From contig JAGAIR010000003.1 of NCBI GenBank assembly GCA_017626435.1, forward strand, positions 1 to 64,000: 64,000 nt of DNA, in the 5' to 3' direction. Below the pieces are notes generated by a model, which was not told the origin of the DNA, made no database searches, and was given only the letters and a program-made list of their open reading frames with translations. Origin of the DNA: Lachnospiraceae bacterium (GTDB lineage: Bacteria > Bacillota_A > Clostridia > Lachnospirales > Lachnospiraceae). This document shows, piece by piece, positions 17,008-27,382 of the stretch. A program made the position numbers and the translations under genes. Numbering within the stretch: the stretch's first letter is position 1; each line of letters begins with the position of its first letter.

Positions 17008-18207
17008 ATGAAAACACATAACAAGTATCTCATATGGCTTTGGCTGCTCCTCTGCAGTTTTATCACCGGTGGGCTTGCAGGGTGCAGTTTTTTGGAGAAT
17101 GCTGTAGATATTGGAATGCAGCAGATAGAAAACAGCAATGATCAGGATACTGTAGAAGAACAGGACAGTATCGCAGTAAATGGCAATGGGGACTCTGCGT
17201 CAGTGGAGAATGCCGGAATGACAGTGCATTTTCTTGATGTGGGGCAGGGAAGCGCTGTCCTTGTGGAGTCAAATGGTCATTTTATGTTGATGGATGGGGG
17301 AGACAGGGAGGCTTCCTCTAAAGTGGTCAGCTATTTGAAAAAGCAGGGTGTAAAAAAACTGGATCTGGTTGTTGTGAGCCATTATGATTCAGACCATTTA
17401 AACGGAGTGGTAGGTGCCCTGAATGTATTTGAGGTGGGAAATGTGATTGCTCCGGACTATACAGCAGATTCCAGAGTGTATCAATCCTTCGTTCATATTT
17501 TGAAGGAGAAAAATCTTCGGCGGATTACTCCGGAGCCGGGAAAGCAATATAAAATTGGAAAGGCAAAATTTACGATTCTGGCACCAAATCAAAAAAAGTA
17601 TTCGGATGAAAATAACTATTCCATAGCGATTCGTCTGGTCAATGGCAAAAACCGTTTTGTGATTACAGGGGATGCTGAAAAAGAAAGTGAATATGAGATG
17701 TTGGAAAATAGGCAGAGTCTTTCTTGTGATGTCTATATGGCTGGTCATCATGGAAGCGCAAATTCTTCGTCCCAGCAGTTTCTGCAGGCGATGGATCCGG
17801 CCTACACGGTGATCAGTACAGGAGAAGACAATAATTATGGACATCCGTCCCAGGAGACCATGGCACGGCTGAAGGCAGCTGGCTGTAAAGTGTTCCGGAC
17901 TGATGAACAGGGAACGATAGTAGCTGTGAGCAATGGGAAAAAGATTACATGGAACCGGAAGCCGAGCAGTACATGGGCATACCGGGAATTTGGAAGCAGC
18001 ACCAGTATCGGTGGAAGCAGCGGTTCTAAAAAGACAGAGTCACCGCAGGAAAAAGAAGAGGGAAACTATATTGGGAACCGGAATTCCAAAAAATTCCACA
18101 GGAATACCTGCAGTGGATTGCCAGACGAGAAAAACAGGGTATATTTTGAGTCAGTTCAGGAAGCTGAGGCGGCTGGATATGATTCCTGCGGTCTGTGCCG
18201 TCCATGA
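17008..18207 (+). CDS. ComEC/Rec2-like metallo-beta-lactamase lipoprotein with C-terminal Ada-like metal-binding domain
   Basis: This 399-residue protein begins with a lipoprotein signal (LAGC, Cys near residue 26), so it should sit on the outer face of the membrane. Residues 72-315 are a metallo-beta-lactamase fold of the ComEC type: VHFLDVGQGSAVLVE, VVSHYDSDHLNG (metal motif HxxSDH), GDAEKESEYEM and AGHHGSANSSS. Related domains act as nucleases or phosphodiesterases. After a Ser-rich linker, residues 350-399 resemble the small Ada-type domain (YIGNRNSKKFHRNTC ... CGLCRP), with two of the usual metal-ligand cysteines near the end. A role in extracellular DNA processing is inference. The gene diverges from ade. 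Confidence 0.9.
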   Translation: MKTHNKYLIWLWLLLCSFITGGLAGCSFLENAVDIGMQQIENSNDQDTVEEQDSIAVNGNGDSASVENAGMTVHFLDVGQGSAVLVESNGHFMLMDGGDREASSKVVSYLKKQGVKKLDLVVVSHYDSDHLNGVVGALNVFEVGNVIAPDYTADSRVYQSFVHILKEKNLRRITPEPGKQYKIGKAKFTILAPNQKKYSDENNYSIAIRLVNGKNRFVITGDAEKESEYEMLENRQSLSCDVYMAGHHGSANSSSQQFLQAMDPAYTVISTGEDNNYGHPSQETMARLKAAGCKVFRTDEQGTIVAVSNGKKITWNRKPSSTWAYREFGSSTSIGGSSGSKKTESPQEKEEGNYIGNRNSKKFHRNTCSGLPDEKNRVYFESVQEAEAAGYDSCGLCRP

Positions 18208-18317
18208 GAAAACTTCTCCTTGTGAGTATGTCAAATCTGGCATATAATATGGGTATCCCTAAATTTTTGGGAGTAAAATAGTGATATGTAACGATTACCA
18301 TTATACGGAGGAAAGAG

Positions 18318-19787
18318 ATGGAATATAAAAAGATAGAGCAGTTGATAACACAGATGGATGTAACAATGCCTCCACCAGAGCAGGAGCCGGAGAGACAGTA
18401 TTATTTTATCCGGAAACTTCAATTGTGGATGGAACAGAAGAGACGGGAAAAGGGACGCGCTCTGACTGCCTGTGTCACCACCTTTGGCTGTCAGATGAAT
18501 GCCAGGGATTCCGAAAAGATACTGGGAATCCTGCATATGATCGGATATGAGGAGACGGAGTCTGAGGAAGCAGACCTGGTGCTTTACAATACCTGTACTG
18601 TCAGGGAAAATGCCAATTTAAAGGTGTATGGTCATCTGGGTCAGTTAAAAAAATATAAGCAGAAGAATCCGGAAATGCTGACACTGCTTTGCGGTTGTAT
18701 GATGCAGGAGCCGGAAGTTGTGGAAAAATTAAAAAAAAGCTTTCGGAATGTAGATATTATTTTTGGAACCCATAATATTTTTAAATTTGCAGAGCTGTTG
18801 GCGATGAAGCTGTTTGATCAGTCCGGCAGCAGGAAAATGATCATTGATATCTGGAAGGATACCACAGAAATAGTGGAGGAGCTTCCGAATGAAAGAAAGT
18901 ATTCCTTTAAAAGCGGTGTGAACGTAATGTTTGGATGCAATAATTTCTGCAGCTACTGTATCGTTCCTTATGTAAGAGGACGTGAACGCAGCCGTGAGCC
19001 GGAGGATATCATTGCTGAGATTGAGGGGATGGTAAAAGATGGTGTGGTGGAGATCATGCTGCTGGGGCAGAATGTGAATTCCTATGGGAAAAATCTGGAG
19101 CATCCTATCAGTTTTGCACAGCTTTTACAGCGGGTGGAACAGATTGAGGGACTGGAGCGGATCCGTTTTATGACTTCTCATCCAAAGGACTTATCAGATG
19201 AGTTGATTGAGGTGATGAAGCATTCCCAAAAAATTTGTAAGCAGATGCATTTACCGCTGCAGTCCGGCAGCAGCCGACTGCTTAAAATCATGAACCGTCA
19301 CTATGATAAGGAAAGCTATCTCCTCCTGGTGAAAAAAATCAGGGAGGCAATTCCGGATATTGCGTTGACCACAGATATTATTGTAGGATTTCCGGGAGAG
19401 ACAGAGGATGATTTTGACGATACAATGGATGTGGTAGAGCAGGTGGAATATGACAGTGCATTTACCTTTATCTACAGTAAGCGTACCGGCACTCCGGCAG
19501 CAGCAATGGAAGATCAGGTGCCGGAGGATGTGGTGAAGGAACGGTTTGACCGCCTGTTGAAAAAGATACAGGATATTTCCGCCAGAAAGGCAGCAGCTGA
19601 TGAAGGAAAAACAGAGAAGGTTCTGGTAGAGGAGGTAAACAGACAGGATTCCTCACTGGTTACTGGACGTACCAGCAAAAATTATTTGGTACACTTTCCA
19701 GGAGACGTTTCCTTGATTGGGAAAATCGTATCCGTAAAGCTTTGTGAGAGTAAGGGCTTTTACTATATTGGAAGGATGGTTGAATGA
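18318..19787 (+). CDS. miaB: tRNA-2-methylthio-N6-dimethylallyladenosine synthase
   Basis: This radical SAM methylthiotransferase adds the methylthio group to i6A37 in tRNAs reading UNN codons. It has an N-terminal extension (about 55 residues), the UPF0004 domain with three cluster cysteines (FGCQMNARDSEK, NTCTVRENA, LCGCMMQ), the radical SAM motif CNNFCSYC and IVPYVRGRERSR, and a C-terminal TRAM domain. Length 489 is normal for Clostridia. ACGGAGGAAAG precedes the ATG. The stop overlaps the next start by four bases, so it is translationally coupled with the dGTPase gene. Confidence 0.97.
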   Translation: MEYKKIEQLITQMDVTMPPPEQEPERQYYFIRKLQLWMEQKRREKGRALTACVTTFGCQMNARDSEKILGILHMIGYEETESEEADLVLYNTCTVRENANLKVYGHLGQLKKYKQKNPEMLTLLCGCMMQEPEVVEKLKKSFRNVDIIFGTHNIFKFAELLAMKLFDQSGSRKMIIDIWKDTTEIVEELPNERKYSFKSGVNVMFGCNNFCSYCIVPYVRGRERSREPEDIIAEIEGMVKDGVVEIMLLGQNVNSYGKNLEHPISFAQLLQRVEQIEGLERIRFMTSHPKDLSDELIEVMKHSQKICKQMHLPLQSGSSRLLKIMNRHYDKESYLLLVKKIREAIPDIALTTDIIVGFPGETEDDFDDTMDVVEQVEYDSAFTFIYSKRTGTPAAAMEDQVPEDVVKERFDRLLKKIQDISARKAAADEGKTEKVLVEEVNRQDSSLVTGRTSKNYLVHFPGDVSLIGKIVSVKLCESKGFYYIGRMVE

Positions 19788-20836
19788 TTCAGTCAAAGGA
19801 TTCAGAGAGAAACCTGCGTCAGAAGCAGGAGTTAAGGGAACATGAAATTTTAAGCCAATATGCCAGCTTTGCGGATGAGACACTGGGGAGAGAACGCCAG
19901 GAGACCCAGTGTGATATCCGCACCGATTATCAGCGTGACAGGGACCGTATCCTACATAGTAAGGCGTTTCGGCGGTTAAAGCAGAAAACACAGGTGTTTC
20001 TGGCACCGGAAGGAGATCATTACCGTACCCGTATGACTCATACGCTGGAGGTAGCACAAAATGCCAGAACCATTGCCAGGGCATTGCAGTTGAATGAAGA
20101 TCTGACAGAGGCGATCGCTCTGGGACATGACCTGGGACATACTCCGTTTGGACATGCCGGAGAACGTGCTCTCAACCGGATAACAAAGGAACTGGGAGGA
20201 TTTCATCATAACCGGCAGAGTGTCCGGGTGGTGGAACGTCTGGAAAAGGATGGGATGGGACTGAATCTGACAAAAGAAGTCCGGGATGGCATTTTAAAGC
20301 ATCAGACAAAGCTGACACCCATGACATTGGAGGGAAAGATCGTAAGGCTGTCGGACAAGATTGCTTATATCAATTCCGATATTGATGACTCTATCCGTGC
20401 CGGAATCATCCGGGAGGAGGAGATACCTTACTGGCTGACTGATGTACTGGGACACAGTACCAATCAGCGGCTTAATACATTGGTGCATGATATTGTGAAA
20501 CACAGCGAGGGAAAGAACGAAATCGGTATGTCGCCGGAAGTGGAGAAAGCGATGTTTTCCCTGCGGCAGTTTATGTACGAAAATGTCTATACCAATCCTC
20601 TTGCCAAAGGGGAAGAGGAAAAAGTGGAAAAAATGATAGAGCAGCTGTATGATTATTATATTCATCATACCGATGACCTTCCGGAAGAGTTTCTTGCCCT
20701 GATGCTGTTGGGTGAAACGCCAGAACGGACGGTATGTGATTTCATTGCCTGTATGAGTGACCGTTATGCAGTCAACTTATATAAAGAAATTATGATACCA
20801 AAGGCGTGGAGCGTAGTTAGTATAGAACATCGGTAA
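19784..20836 (+). CDS. dgt: dGTPase-like HD-domain nucleotide triphosphohydrolase
   Basis: The 350-residue protein belongs to the dNTP triphosphohydrolase branch of HD phosphohydrolases that release triphosphate from dNTPs and affect nucleotide pools. Metal ligands are visible in RMTHTLEVAQ, the HD motif LGHDLGHTPFGHAGE and DKIAYINSDIDD. The length is typical of the short type 2 family. It overlaps miaB and is followed by a terminator-like hairpin before dnaG. Conserved adjacency with dnaG and rpoD in this group suggests a link with replication, though no direct evidence is visible here. Confidence 0.93.
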   Translation: MIQSKDSERNLRQKQELREHEILSQYASFADETLGRERQETQCDIRTDYQRDRDRILHSKAFRRLKQKTQVFLAPEGDHYRTRMTHTLEVAQNARTIARALQLNEDLTEAIALGHDLGHTPFGHAGERALNRITKELGGFHHNRQSVRVVERLEKDGMGLNLTKEVRDGILKHQTKLTPMTLEGKIVRLSDKIAYINSDIDDSIRAGIIREEEIPYWLTDVLGHSTNQRLNTLVHDIVKHSEGKNEIGMSPEVEKAMFSLRQFMYENVYTNPLAKGEEEKVEKMIEQLYDYYIHHTDDLPEEFLALMLLGETPERTVCDFIACMSDRYAVNLYKEIMIPKAWSVVSIEHR

Positions 20837-20882
20837 TGAGTATCTTTGTTCAAATAAAAAAAGGAAAACACATTTTTATGTC

Positions 20883-20936
20883 GAATAACTAACATAGAGG
20901 ACTTTTACCGTCTAATATATTAGTTATTCCTTTTTT
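20883..20936 (+). terminator. Hairpin with T-run between dgt and dnaG
   Basis: GAATAACTAA (20883-20892) pairs with TTAGTTATTC (20920-20929), followed by CTTTTTT; an inner GGAC/GTCT stem sits in the loop. It may be a partial terminator setting dnaG-rpoD apart. Confidence 0.65.
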
Positions 20937-20968
20937 GGTTTCATTCGATTTTGGCAGGAGGTGATTTT

Positions 20969-22744
20969 TTGGCATGGTATTCCGAAGAACAGATTGAGGA
21001 GGTTCGTTCCCGCAATGATATTGTTGATGTGATTGGCAGCTATGTGAAACTGAAGCGTTCAGGCAGCGGCTATGTGGGATTGTGCCCGTTCCATAACGAA
21101 AAATCCCCTTCTTTTTCTGTCAGTCCTTCCCGGCAGATGTATAAATGCTTTGGATGTGGTGTAGGAGGCAATGTCCTTACCTTTGTGATGGAATATGAAA
21201 ATTACACCTTTCCAGAGGCGATGGAATATCTGGCGCAGCGTGCGGGAATTGAGCTTCCAAAGCAGGAACTGACAGCGGAGCAGAAGAGGCAGGAAAATCT
21301 CAGACTGACCCTGTTGGAAATCAACAAGAAGGCTGCAAGATATTACTTTGCCAATTTAAAATCCCCACGGGGAAAGCTTGGCTACGATTATCTGAAGGGA
21401 CGGGCCCTGACGGATGAAACAATTCTTCATTTTGGACTGGGATATGCCGGTCAGGGCGGTGGCGAACTGTATCAATATCTGAAAAAGGAAGGATATGATG
21501 ATAATTCCCTGAAGGAATCCGGTCTGTTTAAAATGGATGAACGTGGTGTGTATGATAAATTCTGGAACCGGGTAATGTTCCCGATTATGGATGCCAATAA
21601 CCGGGTGATCGGATTTGGCGGTCGTGTTATGGGAGATGCCAAGCCGAAATATCTAAATTCACCGGAGACAAAGATATTTGATAAGAGTCGGAATTTGTTT
21701 GGACTCAATTATGCAAAACAGGGAAAATGCAAAAATATGATTCTCTGTGAGGGATATATGGATGTCATTGCACTGCATCAGGCTGGATTTTCTAATGCGG
21801 TGGCATCTCTGGGGACAGCCTTTACGGAGCAGCAGGCAAATCTGATCCGGCGGTATACCGATGAAGTGCTGCTGACCTATGACAGCGATGGTGCCGGGGT
21901 CAAGGCGGCAATGCGTGCGATCCCAATGCTGCGGCGGGCGGGGATCAATGGTAAAGTAGTCCATATGGAGCCGTATAAGGACCCGGATGAGTTTATTAAG
22001 AATCTGGGAGCGGACGAGTTTGAAACAAGAATGAAGGAGGCACAGAACAGCTTCTTCTTTGAAATTGAGGTAATGAAAAGGGAGTACTCCATGAATGACC
22101 CGGAGCAAAAGACAAGGTTTATTCATGAGATGGCAAAAAAGCTGTTGATTTTTGAAGATAAGATTCAGAGAGATAATTATCTGGAGGCGTTGGCAGCACA
22201 GTATGCCATTCGTTCGGAGGATTTGAAAAAACTGGTGGTACGGTATGGAAGCCAGATGCCGGCAGGCTATCAGGAGGTTATGGAAGAGCGGGAGACTGAG
22301 AGAAAAAACAGCAGGAAAACAGAAGCCGCCGACGGAATCAGTTATTCGTACCGGCTGCTTTTATCCTGGCTGATTGAAGAGCCGCAGCTTTATGGGCAGA
22401 TTAATCAATGGATTCAGCCGGAGGACTTTCTGGAGGAGGATTACCGGACGGTTGCAGCACTGCTTTATGAGCAGATGGCGAAGGGAGAAATTGTTCCAGC
22501 CAGAATTATCAATCATTTTCAGGATGCAGAGCAGCAAAAGCTGGCAGCATCTATGTTCCAGACAAGCTTTCACGGAGAGATGGATCTGGAGGAAAAGGAA
22601 AAAGCAATCACTGATCTGGTAGTCAGGATAAAAGAACACAGTTTGGAAAAGCAATCCAGTCAGATTACTGATATCAGCCAGCTGCAAATGCTGGTTTCAC
22701 AAAAGAAAGCATTGCAGAATGTAGTAAAACTGCATATTTCTTAA
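20969..22744 (+). CDS. dnaG: DNA primase
   Basis: This is the replication primase that makes RNA primers with the DnaB helicase. It has an N-terminal zinc finger (CPFHNEKSPSFSVSP ... KCFGCG), the Toprim core with CEGYMDVIALHQAGF and LLTYDSDGAGVKAA, and a C-terminal helicase-interaction region. The start is a TTG (20969): AGGAGGTGA lies five bases upstream and the protein then begins MAWYSEEQIEEVRSRNDIVD, as in homologues. No ATG or GTG is suitably placed, so the unusual start is well supported. Length 591 is normal. Confidence 0.97.
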   Translation: MAWYSEEQIEEVRSRNDIVDVIGSYVKLKRSGSGYVGLCPFHNEKSPSFSVSPSRQMYKCFGCGVGGNVLTFVMEYENYTFPEAMEYLAQRAGIELPKQELTAEQKRQENLRLTLLEINKKAARYYFANLKSPRGKLGYDYLKGRALTDETILHFGLGYAGQGGGELYQYLKKEGYDDNSLKESGLFKMDERGVYDKFWNRVMFPIMDANNRVIGFGGRVMGDAKPKYLNSPETKIFDKSRNLFGLNYAKQGKCKNMILCEGYMDVIALHQAGFSNAVASLGTAFTEQQANLIRRYTDEVLLTYDSDGAGVKAAMRAIPMLRRAGINGKVVHMEPYKDPDEFIKNLGADEFETRMKEAQNSFFFEIEVMKREYSMNDPEQKTRFIHEMAKKLLIFEDKIQRDNYLEALAAQYAIRSEDLKKLVVRYGSQMPAGYQEVMEERETERKNSRKTEAADGISYSYRLLLSWLIEEPQLYGQINQWIQPEDFLEEDYRTVAALLYEQMAKGEIVPARIINHFQDAEQQKLAASMFQTSFHGEMDLEEKEKAITDLVVRIKEHSLEKQSSQITDISQLQMLVSQKKALQNVVKLHIS

Positions 22745-22787
22745 AAAGATGGATAAATTATAGTTTATAATGAAAGGAAGGTCACAT

Positions 22788-24071
22788 ATGGCGACAGAGA
22801 AAGAGCAGGCAAAGAAAACTTCAAAGGCTGTTACGGAGGAAAAAGAAACAAAGTCAACGGTCAGCAAGACTGCCGCTAAGGGTACAAAGAAGGAAAGCAG
22901 TAAAAAAGCAGCTGGCAGCAAGGCGTCAGCTAAGAAAAAAGAAGCTGCCAATCCGGAGGCTAAGTTTTTAGAGTCCTTATCCGCATTGAAGGAACTGGCA
23001 AAAAGCCGGAAAAATGTTTTGGAACTTCAGGAAATCAATAACTTTTTTGGTGATATGGAACTGGATGAAGAAAAAACAGAAAAAATCATAGAATTTCTGG
23101 AAACCAACGGAGTAGATGTTCTTCGGATTTCTGATGATAAGGATGATGTGGATGATGATATCATTTTGGAAATGGAAGCAGATGGAGAGGCTCCGGATGA
23201 TGAAGAGATTGAAAATATTGATCTGTCCGTTCCGGATGGTGTCAGCATTGAAGATCCGGTACGTATGTATCTGAAGGAGATCGGCAAGGTGCCTCTTCTG
23301 ACAGCGGAGGAAGAGGTAGAGCTGGCAAGGCGTATGGAGGAAGGAGATGCAGAGGCAAAGAAAAAACTGGCAGAGGCAAATCTCCGTCTGGTAGTCAGCA
23401 TCGCTAAGCGTTATGTGGGACGTGGTATGCTCTTCCTGGATTTGATACAGGAAGGAAATCTTGGTCTGATCAAGGCAGTCGAGAAATTTGATTATAAAAA
23501 AGGATATAAATTCAGTACCTATGCGACCTGGTGGATTCGTCAGGCGATTACCCGTGCTATTGCAGATCAGGCGAGAACCATCCGTATTCCGGTTCATATG
23601 GTAGAAACTATCAACAAGTTTGTCCGGGTACAGCGTCAGCTGCTACAGGAGCTGGGACGTGAGCCATATCCAGAGGAGATTGCCAAGCAGATGAATATGC
23701 CGGTTGAGCGCGTCCGTGAGATCCAGAAGATTTCTCTGGAACCCGTTTCTCTGGAAACGCCAATTGGTGAGGAGGAGGACAGCCATTTGGGTGATTTCAT
23801 TCAGGACGATAATGTACCGGTACCGGCAGAGGCAGCTGCATTTACCCTGTTGCGGGAACAGCTGGATGAGGTGTTGGGAACCCTGACAGAAAGAGAACAG
23901 AAGGTATTAAAGCTCCGGTTTGGTCTGGAGGATGGACGTGCCAGGACATTAGAGGAGGTTGGCAAGGAGTTTAAGGTAACCCGTGAGCGTATCCGCCAGA
24001 TTGAAGCAAAAGCACTCCGAAAACTGCGACATCCAAGCCGCAGCCGTAAGTTAAAGGATTATTTAGAGTAA
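22788..24071 (+). CDS. rpoD: Primary sigma factor RpoD/SigA
   Basis: This 427-residue housekeeping sigma factor starts with a Lys/Ala/Glu-rich tail (about residues 1-50), then region 1.1, an acidic stretch, region 1.2 ([16 protein letters not shown]), region 2 with [18 protein letters not shown], region 3 and region 4 with [19 protein letters not shown]. It directs transcription from TTGACA/TATAAT promoters like those seen here. GAAAGGAAGG fits the ATG at 22788; the in-frame ATG at 22770 lies upstream of that site. The stop overlaps the trmK start by one base. Confidence 0.98.
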   Translation: MATEKEQAKKTSKAVTEEKETKSTVSKTAAKGTKKESSKKAAGSKASAKKKEAANPEAKFLESLSALKELAKSRKNVLELQEINNFFGDMELDEEKTEKIIEFLETNGVDVLRISDDKDDVDDDIILEMEADGEAPDDEEIENIDLSVPDGVSIEDPVRMYLKEIGKVPLLTAEEEVELARRMEEGDAEAKKKLAEANLRLVVSIAKRYVGRGMLFLDLIQEGNLGLIKAVEKFDYKKGYKFSTYATWWIRQAITRAIADQARTIRIPVHMVETINKFVRVQRQLLQELGREPYPEEIAKQMNMPVERVREIQKISLEPVSLETPIGEEEDSHLGDFIQDDNVPVPAEAAAFTLLREQLDEVLGTLTEREQKVLKLRFGLEDGRARTLEEVGKEFKVTRERIRQIEAKALRKLRHPSRSRKLKDYLE

Positions 24072-24763
24072 TGGAGATATCAAAAAGATTACAGAGAGTA
24101 GCTGCCCAGGTAAAAACAGGTGGTATTGTGGCAGATATTGGCTGTGACCATGGTTTCACATCCATATATCTCATTGAAAACCAACTGGCAGACAGGGTCA
24201 TTGCCATGGATATTAACCAGGGACCCTTGGAACGCGCCAGAGAGCATATCAGACAGTATGGAATGGGAGAAAAGATTTCTGTCCGGCTTTCCGACGGTGC
24301 CAGGGAGCTGGTTCCTGGAGAGGTAGACAGTCTTTTGATCAGCGGCATGGGTGGTGCACTGATCTGCAAAATCCTGGAGGATTCACCGGAGGTTGTGGCT
24401 AAGGTAAGAGAACTGATCCTGTCTCCCCAGTCAGAGCCTTTTCTGGTACGTCGTATGCTGCAGGACAAGGGATTTCTGATTGACCGGGAAGAAATGCTCT
24501 CGGAACAGGGAAAATTTTATGTGATTATTCATGCAGTGCCGGGAAATCAGCATTTTTCCAGAGAAGAGGAATATATATATGGAAAATATCTGATTGAAAG
24601 TAAGAATGTGGTTCTTTTACAGTTTTTGCAAAAAGAAAAAAGAAGAATTTATACTATTTTGCAGAAAATGGAAAGAGAACAGCTTTCGGAAGCTGCCAGT
24701 CTGCAAAAAAGAGAGCTGGAGGAAAAACTTCAGTTGATACAAAAGACGATTGACGCGATATAA
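24071..24763 (+). CDS. trmK: tRNA (adenine(22)-N1)-methyltransferase
   Basis: The 230-residue protein has a Rossmann methyltransferase domain with the SAM motif GGIVADIGCDHGF, the family motif SGMGGALI, and a helical C-terminal tail (about 165-230). TrmK methylates A22 of several tRNAs in Gram-positive bacteria. It is coupled to rpoD through the TAATG overlap, an order common in Firmicutes. Confidence 0.94.
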   Translation: MEISKRLQRVAAQVKTGGIVADIGCDHGFTSIYLIENQLADRVIAMDINQGPLERAREHIRQYGMGEKISVRLSDGARELVPGEVDSLLISGMGGALICKILEDSPEVVAKVRELILSPQSEPFLVRRMLQDKGFLIDREEMLSEQGKFYVIIHAVPGNQHFSREEEYIYGKYLIESKNVVLLQFLQKEKRRIYTILQKMEREQLSEAASLQKRELEEKLQLIQKTIDAI

Positions 24764-24790
24764 ATTTGTTTAAGGTAAGGAGGTGTGCAT

Positions 24791-26443
24791 GTGATTAATG
24801 TAACAGTAGATGGTGCAGCAAGAGAATACCCGGAGGGAATTACATACCTGCAGATTTCAAAAGATTTTGCCAAAGAATATGGTTATGATATTATTCTGGC
24901 AAAAAACGGACAAAAGCTGGTTGAGCTGAACAAAAAGGTAAAGAAGGATTGTGAAGTGACATTTCTGACTACATCCAGTGAAAGTGGGCACAAGACCTAT
25001 GTCCGTGGTGTTACACTGTTGATGCTCAAGTCTTTTTACCATGTGGTAAAGGAAGAAAAATTAAAAAATGTGTTTGTTAAACATATGCTGGGAGATAGCT
25101 GTTACTGTGAAGCGGAGGGCGTTGAACTGACAGAGGAGATACTGGCGGAGATTAAAAAAAAGATGCAGGAGCTGGTATCACTGGATCTGCCCTTTGTGAA
25201 ACGTTCGGTAAGTACCTCAGAAGCATTGGAACTTTTTGCAAAGCATAAAATGCATGATAAGAAAAAATTATTTGAATACCGCCGTGTATCCAAAGTAAAT
25301 ATCTATACCCTGGATGGTTTTGAGGATTACTATTATGGTTATATGCCGGCTTCTACAGGAATATTGAAGTATTTTGACCTGGAGTTATATGAAAATGGTT
25401 TTCTGATCCATATGCCGGGAAAGAAAGTTCCGGACCAGCTGTCAGAATTTCACCCTAGTCCCAAGCTGTTTCAGACTTTGCAGGAGGCGAGCAACTGGGG
25501 AAGGATGATGTCAGTAGACACAGTGGGGGCGTTAAATGATGTAATAGCGCATGGAGGTATTACCGATTTGATCCTGGTACAGGAGGCATTGCAGGAAAAG
25601 AAGGTTGCGGAAATTGCAGAGAGGATTGCCCAGGATGGCAGTAAGAAATTTGTGATGATAGCAGGACCCTCCTCCTCTGGTAAGACATCCTTTTCTCACC
25701 GGCTTTCTATACAGCTTCGCACTTATGGGTTAAAACCACACCCGATTGCACTGGACAATTACTTTAAGGACCGGGCAGATACACCAAGGGATGAAAATGG
25801 TAATTATGATTTTGAATGTCTGGAAGCGATTGATATTGAAAAGTTTAACCAGGATATGACAGAACTTCTCCGGGGAGAACGGGTAGAGCTCCCAACCTTT
25901 AATTTTTTGATCGGAAAAAGAGAATACAATGGGGATTACCGGAAACTGGGACCAGACGATATTCTGGTGATTGAGGGAATTCATGGCCTTAATGAGAAGA
26001 TGTCTTATTCTTTGCCTAAGGAGAGTAAATTTAAAATATATATCAGTGCACTGACGCAGTTAAACATTGATGAACACAACCGGATTTCTACAACAGATGG
26101 ACGATTGATACGCCGGATGGTAAGGGATGCCAGGACAAGAGGCTCCTCAGCACTACAGACGATTGCCATGTGGCCTTCTGTAAGAAGAGGGGAGGACCGG
26201 TATATCTTTCCATTTCAGGAGGAAGCTGATGTGATGTTTAATTCAGCTCTGATTTATGAACTGGCGGTGTTAAAACCTTATGCGGAATCGATTCTATTTG
26301 GGATACCAAAGGATGTGCCGGAGTATATTGAGGCGAAACGCCTGCTGAAGTTTCTGGATTATTTCATCGGGGTCAGCAGTGAGGAGATTCCCCAAAATTC
26401 CCTGATGCGGGAGTTTGTAGGTGGCAGCATTTTTAATGTATAA
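24791..26443 (+). CDS. TGS-domain nucleoside kinase (uridine kinase family)
   Basis: This 550-residue protein joins an N-terminal TGS domain (about 1-65, INVTVDGAAREYPEG), a middle region resembling the second additional domain of threonyl-tRNA synthetase, and a C-terminal uridine kinase-type P-loop domain (GPSSSGKTSFSHRL near residue 295, VIEGIHGLN, RDARTRGSS). It probably phosphorylates uridine/cytidine or a related nucleoside; the exact substrate cannot be read from sequence. GTG starts exist at 24783, 24785 and 24791; AAGGAGG has proper spacing (about seven bases) only for 24791. Confidence 0.9.
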   Translation: MINVTVDGAAREYPEGITYLQISKDFAKEYGYDIILAKNGQKLVELNKKVKKDCEVTFLTTSSESGHKTYVRGVTLLMLKSFYHVVKEEKLKNVFVKHMLGDSCYCEAEGVELTEEILAEIKKKMQELVSLDLPFVKRSVSTSEALELFAKHKMHDKKKLFEYRRVSKVNIYTLDGFEDYYYGYMPASTGILKYFDLELYENGFLIHMPGKKVPDQLSEFHPSPKLFQTLQEASNWGRMMSVDTVGALNDVIAHGGITDLILVQEALQEKKVAEIAERIAQDGSKKFVMIAGPSSSGKTSFSHRLSIQLRTYGLKPHPIALDNYFKDRADTPRDENGNYDFECLEAIDIEKFNQDMTELLRGERVELPTFNFLIGKREYNGDYRKLGPDDILVIEGIHGLNEKMSYSLPKESKFKIYISALTQLNIDEHNRISTTDGRLIRRMVRDARTRGSSALQTIAMWPSVRRGEDRYIFPFQEEADVMFNSALIYELAVLKPYAESILFGIPKDVPEYIEAKRLLKFLDYFIGVSSEEIPQNSLMREFVGGSIFNV

Positions 26444-26492
26444 GGCATGAAAAGTACATTTCAGTTTGATTACACTAGAAAAGGAGAATAAA

Positions 26493-27332
26493 ATGGCTAA
26501 ATTAATCGATGGTAAGAAAATATCCACAGAGATCAAGGATGAATTAAAGGAGAAGGTGGCACAGCTGAAGGAGAAGGGGAAAGAGGTTACCCTTGCTGTG
26601 ATCCAGGTTGGGAATGATCCGGCTTCTACTGTTTATGTGGGCAATAAGAAAAAGGCATGTGCTTATATTGGAATCAATTCACTGTCGTATGAACTGCCGG
26701 AGGAGACTACCCAGGAGGAGCTGCTGGATTTGGTCCGTCAGCTCAATGAGAGGAAAGAGGTCAATGGTATTCTGGTCCAGCTTCCTCTGCCGGAACAGAT
26801 TGATGAGGATACGGTCATCCGTGCGATTGCACCGGAAAAAGATGTAGATGGATTCCATCCTCAGAGTGTAGGTTTGCTGAGCATTGGACAGAAGGGCTTC
26901 GTATCCTGTACTCCGGCCGGAATTATCCAGCTGCTGAAACGCTCAGGCATTTCTATTGAAGGGAAAGAGTGTGTGGTGATCGGAAGAAGCAATATTGTTG
27001 GAAAGCCAATGGCTATGCTGCTGATTCGGGAAAACGGGACCGTGACCGTTTGTCATTCCCGCACAAAGGATTTAAAGGAAGTGACAAAACGTGCTGACAT
27101 TCTGGTGGTTGCGATCGGAAAGAAAAAGTTTGTTACCGCTGATTATGTAAAGGAAGGAGCCGTTGTCATTGATGTTGGAATGCACCGTCAGGAAAATGGA
27201 AAACTTTGCGGGGATGTGGATTTTGATTCCGTAGAGCCGGTAGCCAGTGCGATTACCCCGGTTCCGGGAGGAGTGGGTCCGATGACTATTGCGATGCTGA
27301 TGAACAACTGTGTAGAGTCTGCAACAATGTAG
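26493..27332 (+). CDS. folD: Bifunctional methylene-THF dehydrogenase / methenyl-THF cyclohydrolase
   Basis: FolD interconverts 5,10-methylene-THF, 5,10-methenyl-THF and 10-formyl-THF, supplying one-carbon units for purines. The 279-residue protein shows the active-site segment [14 protein letters not shown] with the key lysine, QLPLPEQID, the NADP-binding [14 protein letters not shown] and the C-terminal [28 protein letters not shown] precedes the ATG at 26493; the upstream in-frame ATG at 26466 would add nine non-conserved residues. Confidence 0.98.
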   Translation: MAKLIDGKKISTEIKDELKEKVAQLKEKGKEVTLAVIQVGNDPASTVYVGNKKKACAYIGINSLSYELPEETTQEELLDLVRQLNERKEVNGILVQLPLPEQIDEDTVIRAIAPEKDVDGFHPQSVGLLSIGQKGFVSCTPAGIIQLLKRSGISIEGKECVVIGRSNIVGKPMAMLLIRENGTVTVCHSRTKDLKEVTKRADILVVAIGKKKFVTADYVKEGAVVIDVGMHRQENGKLCGDVDFDSVEPVASAITPVPGGVGPMTIAMLMNNCVESATM

Positions 27333-27382
27333 GAATAGAAGGGAAACAATGGCAGGAACAGTCGCAAAGAGAGGAAGTTGTT

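Noticed and set aside
16903..17019. N-terminal extension of adenine deaminase
   Set aside because: The extra 39 residues are hydrophobic and unlike the family, and the ribosome binding site belongs to the ATG at 16902.
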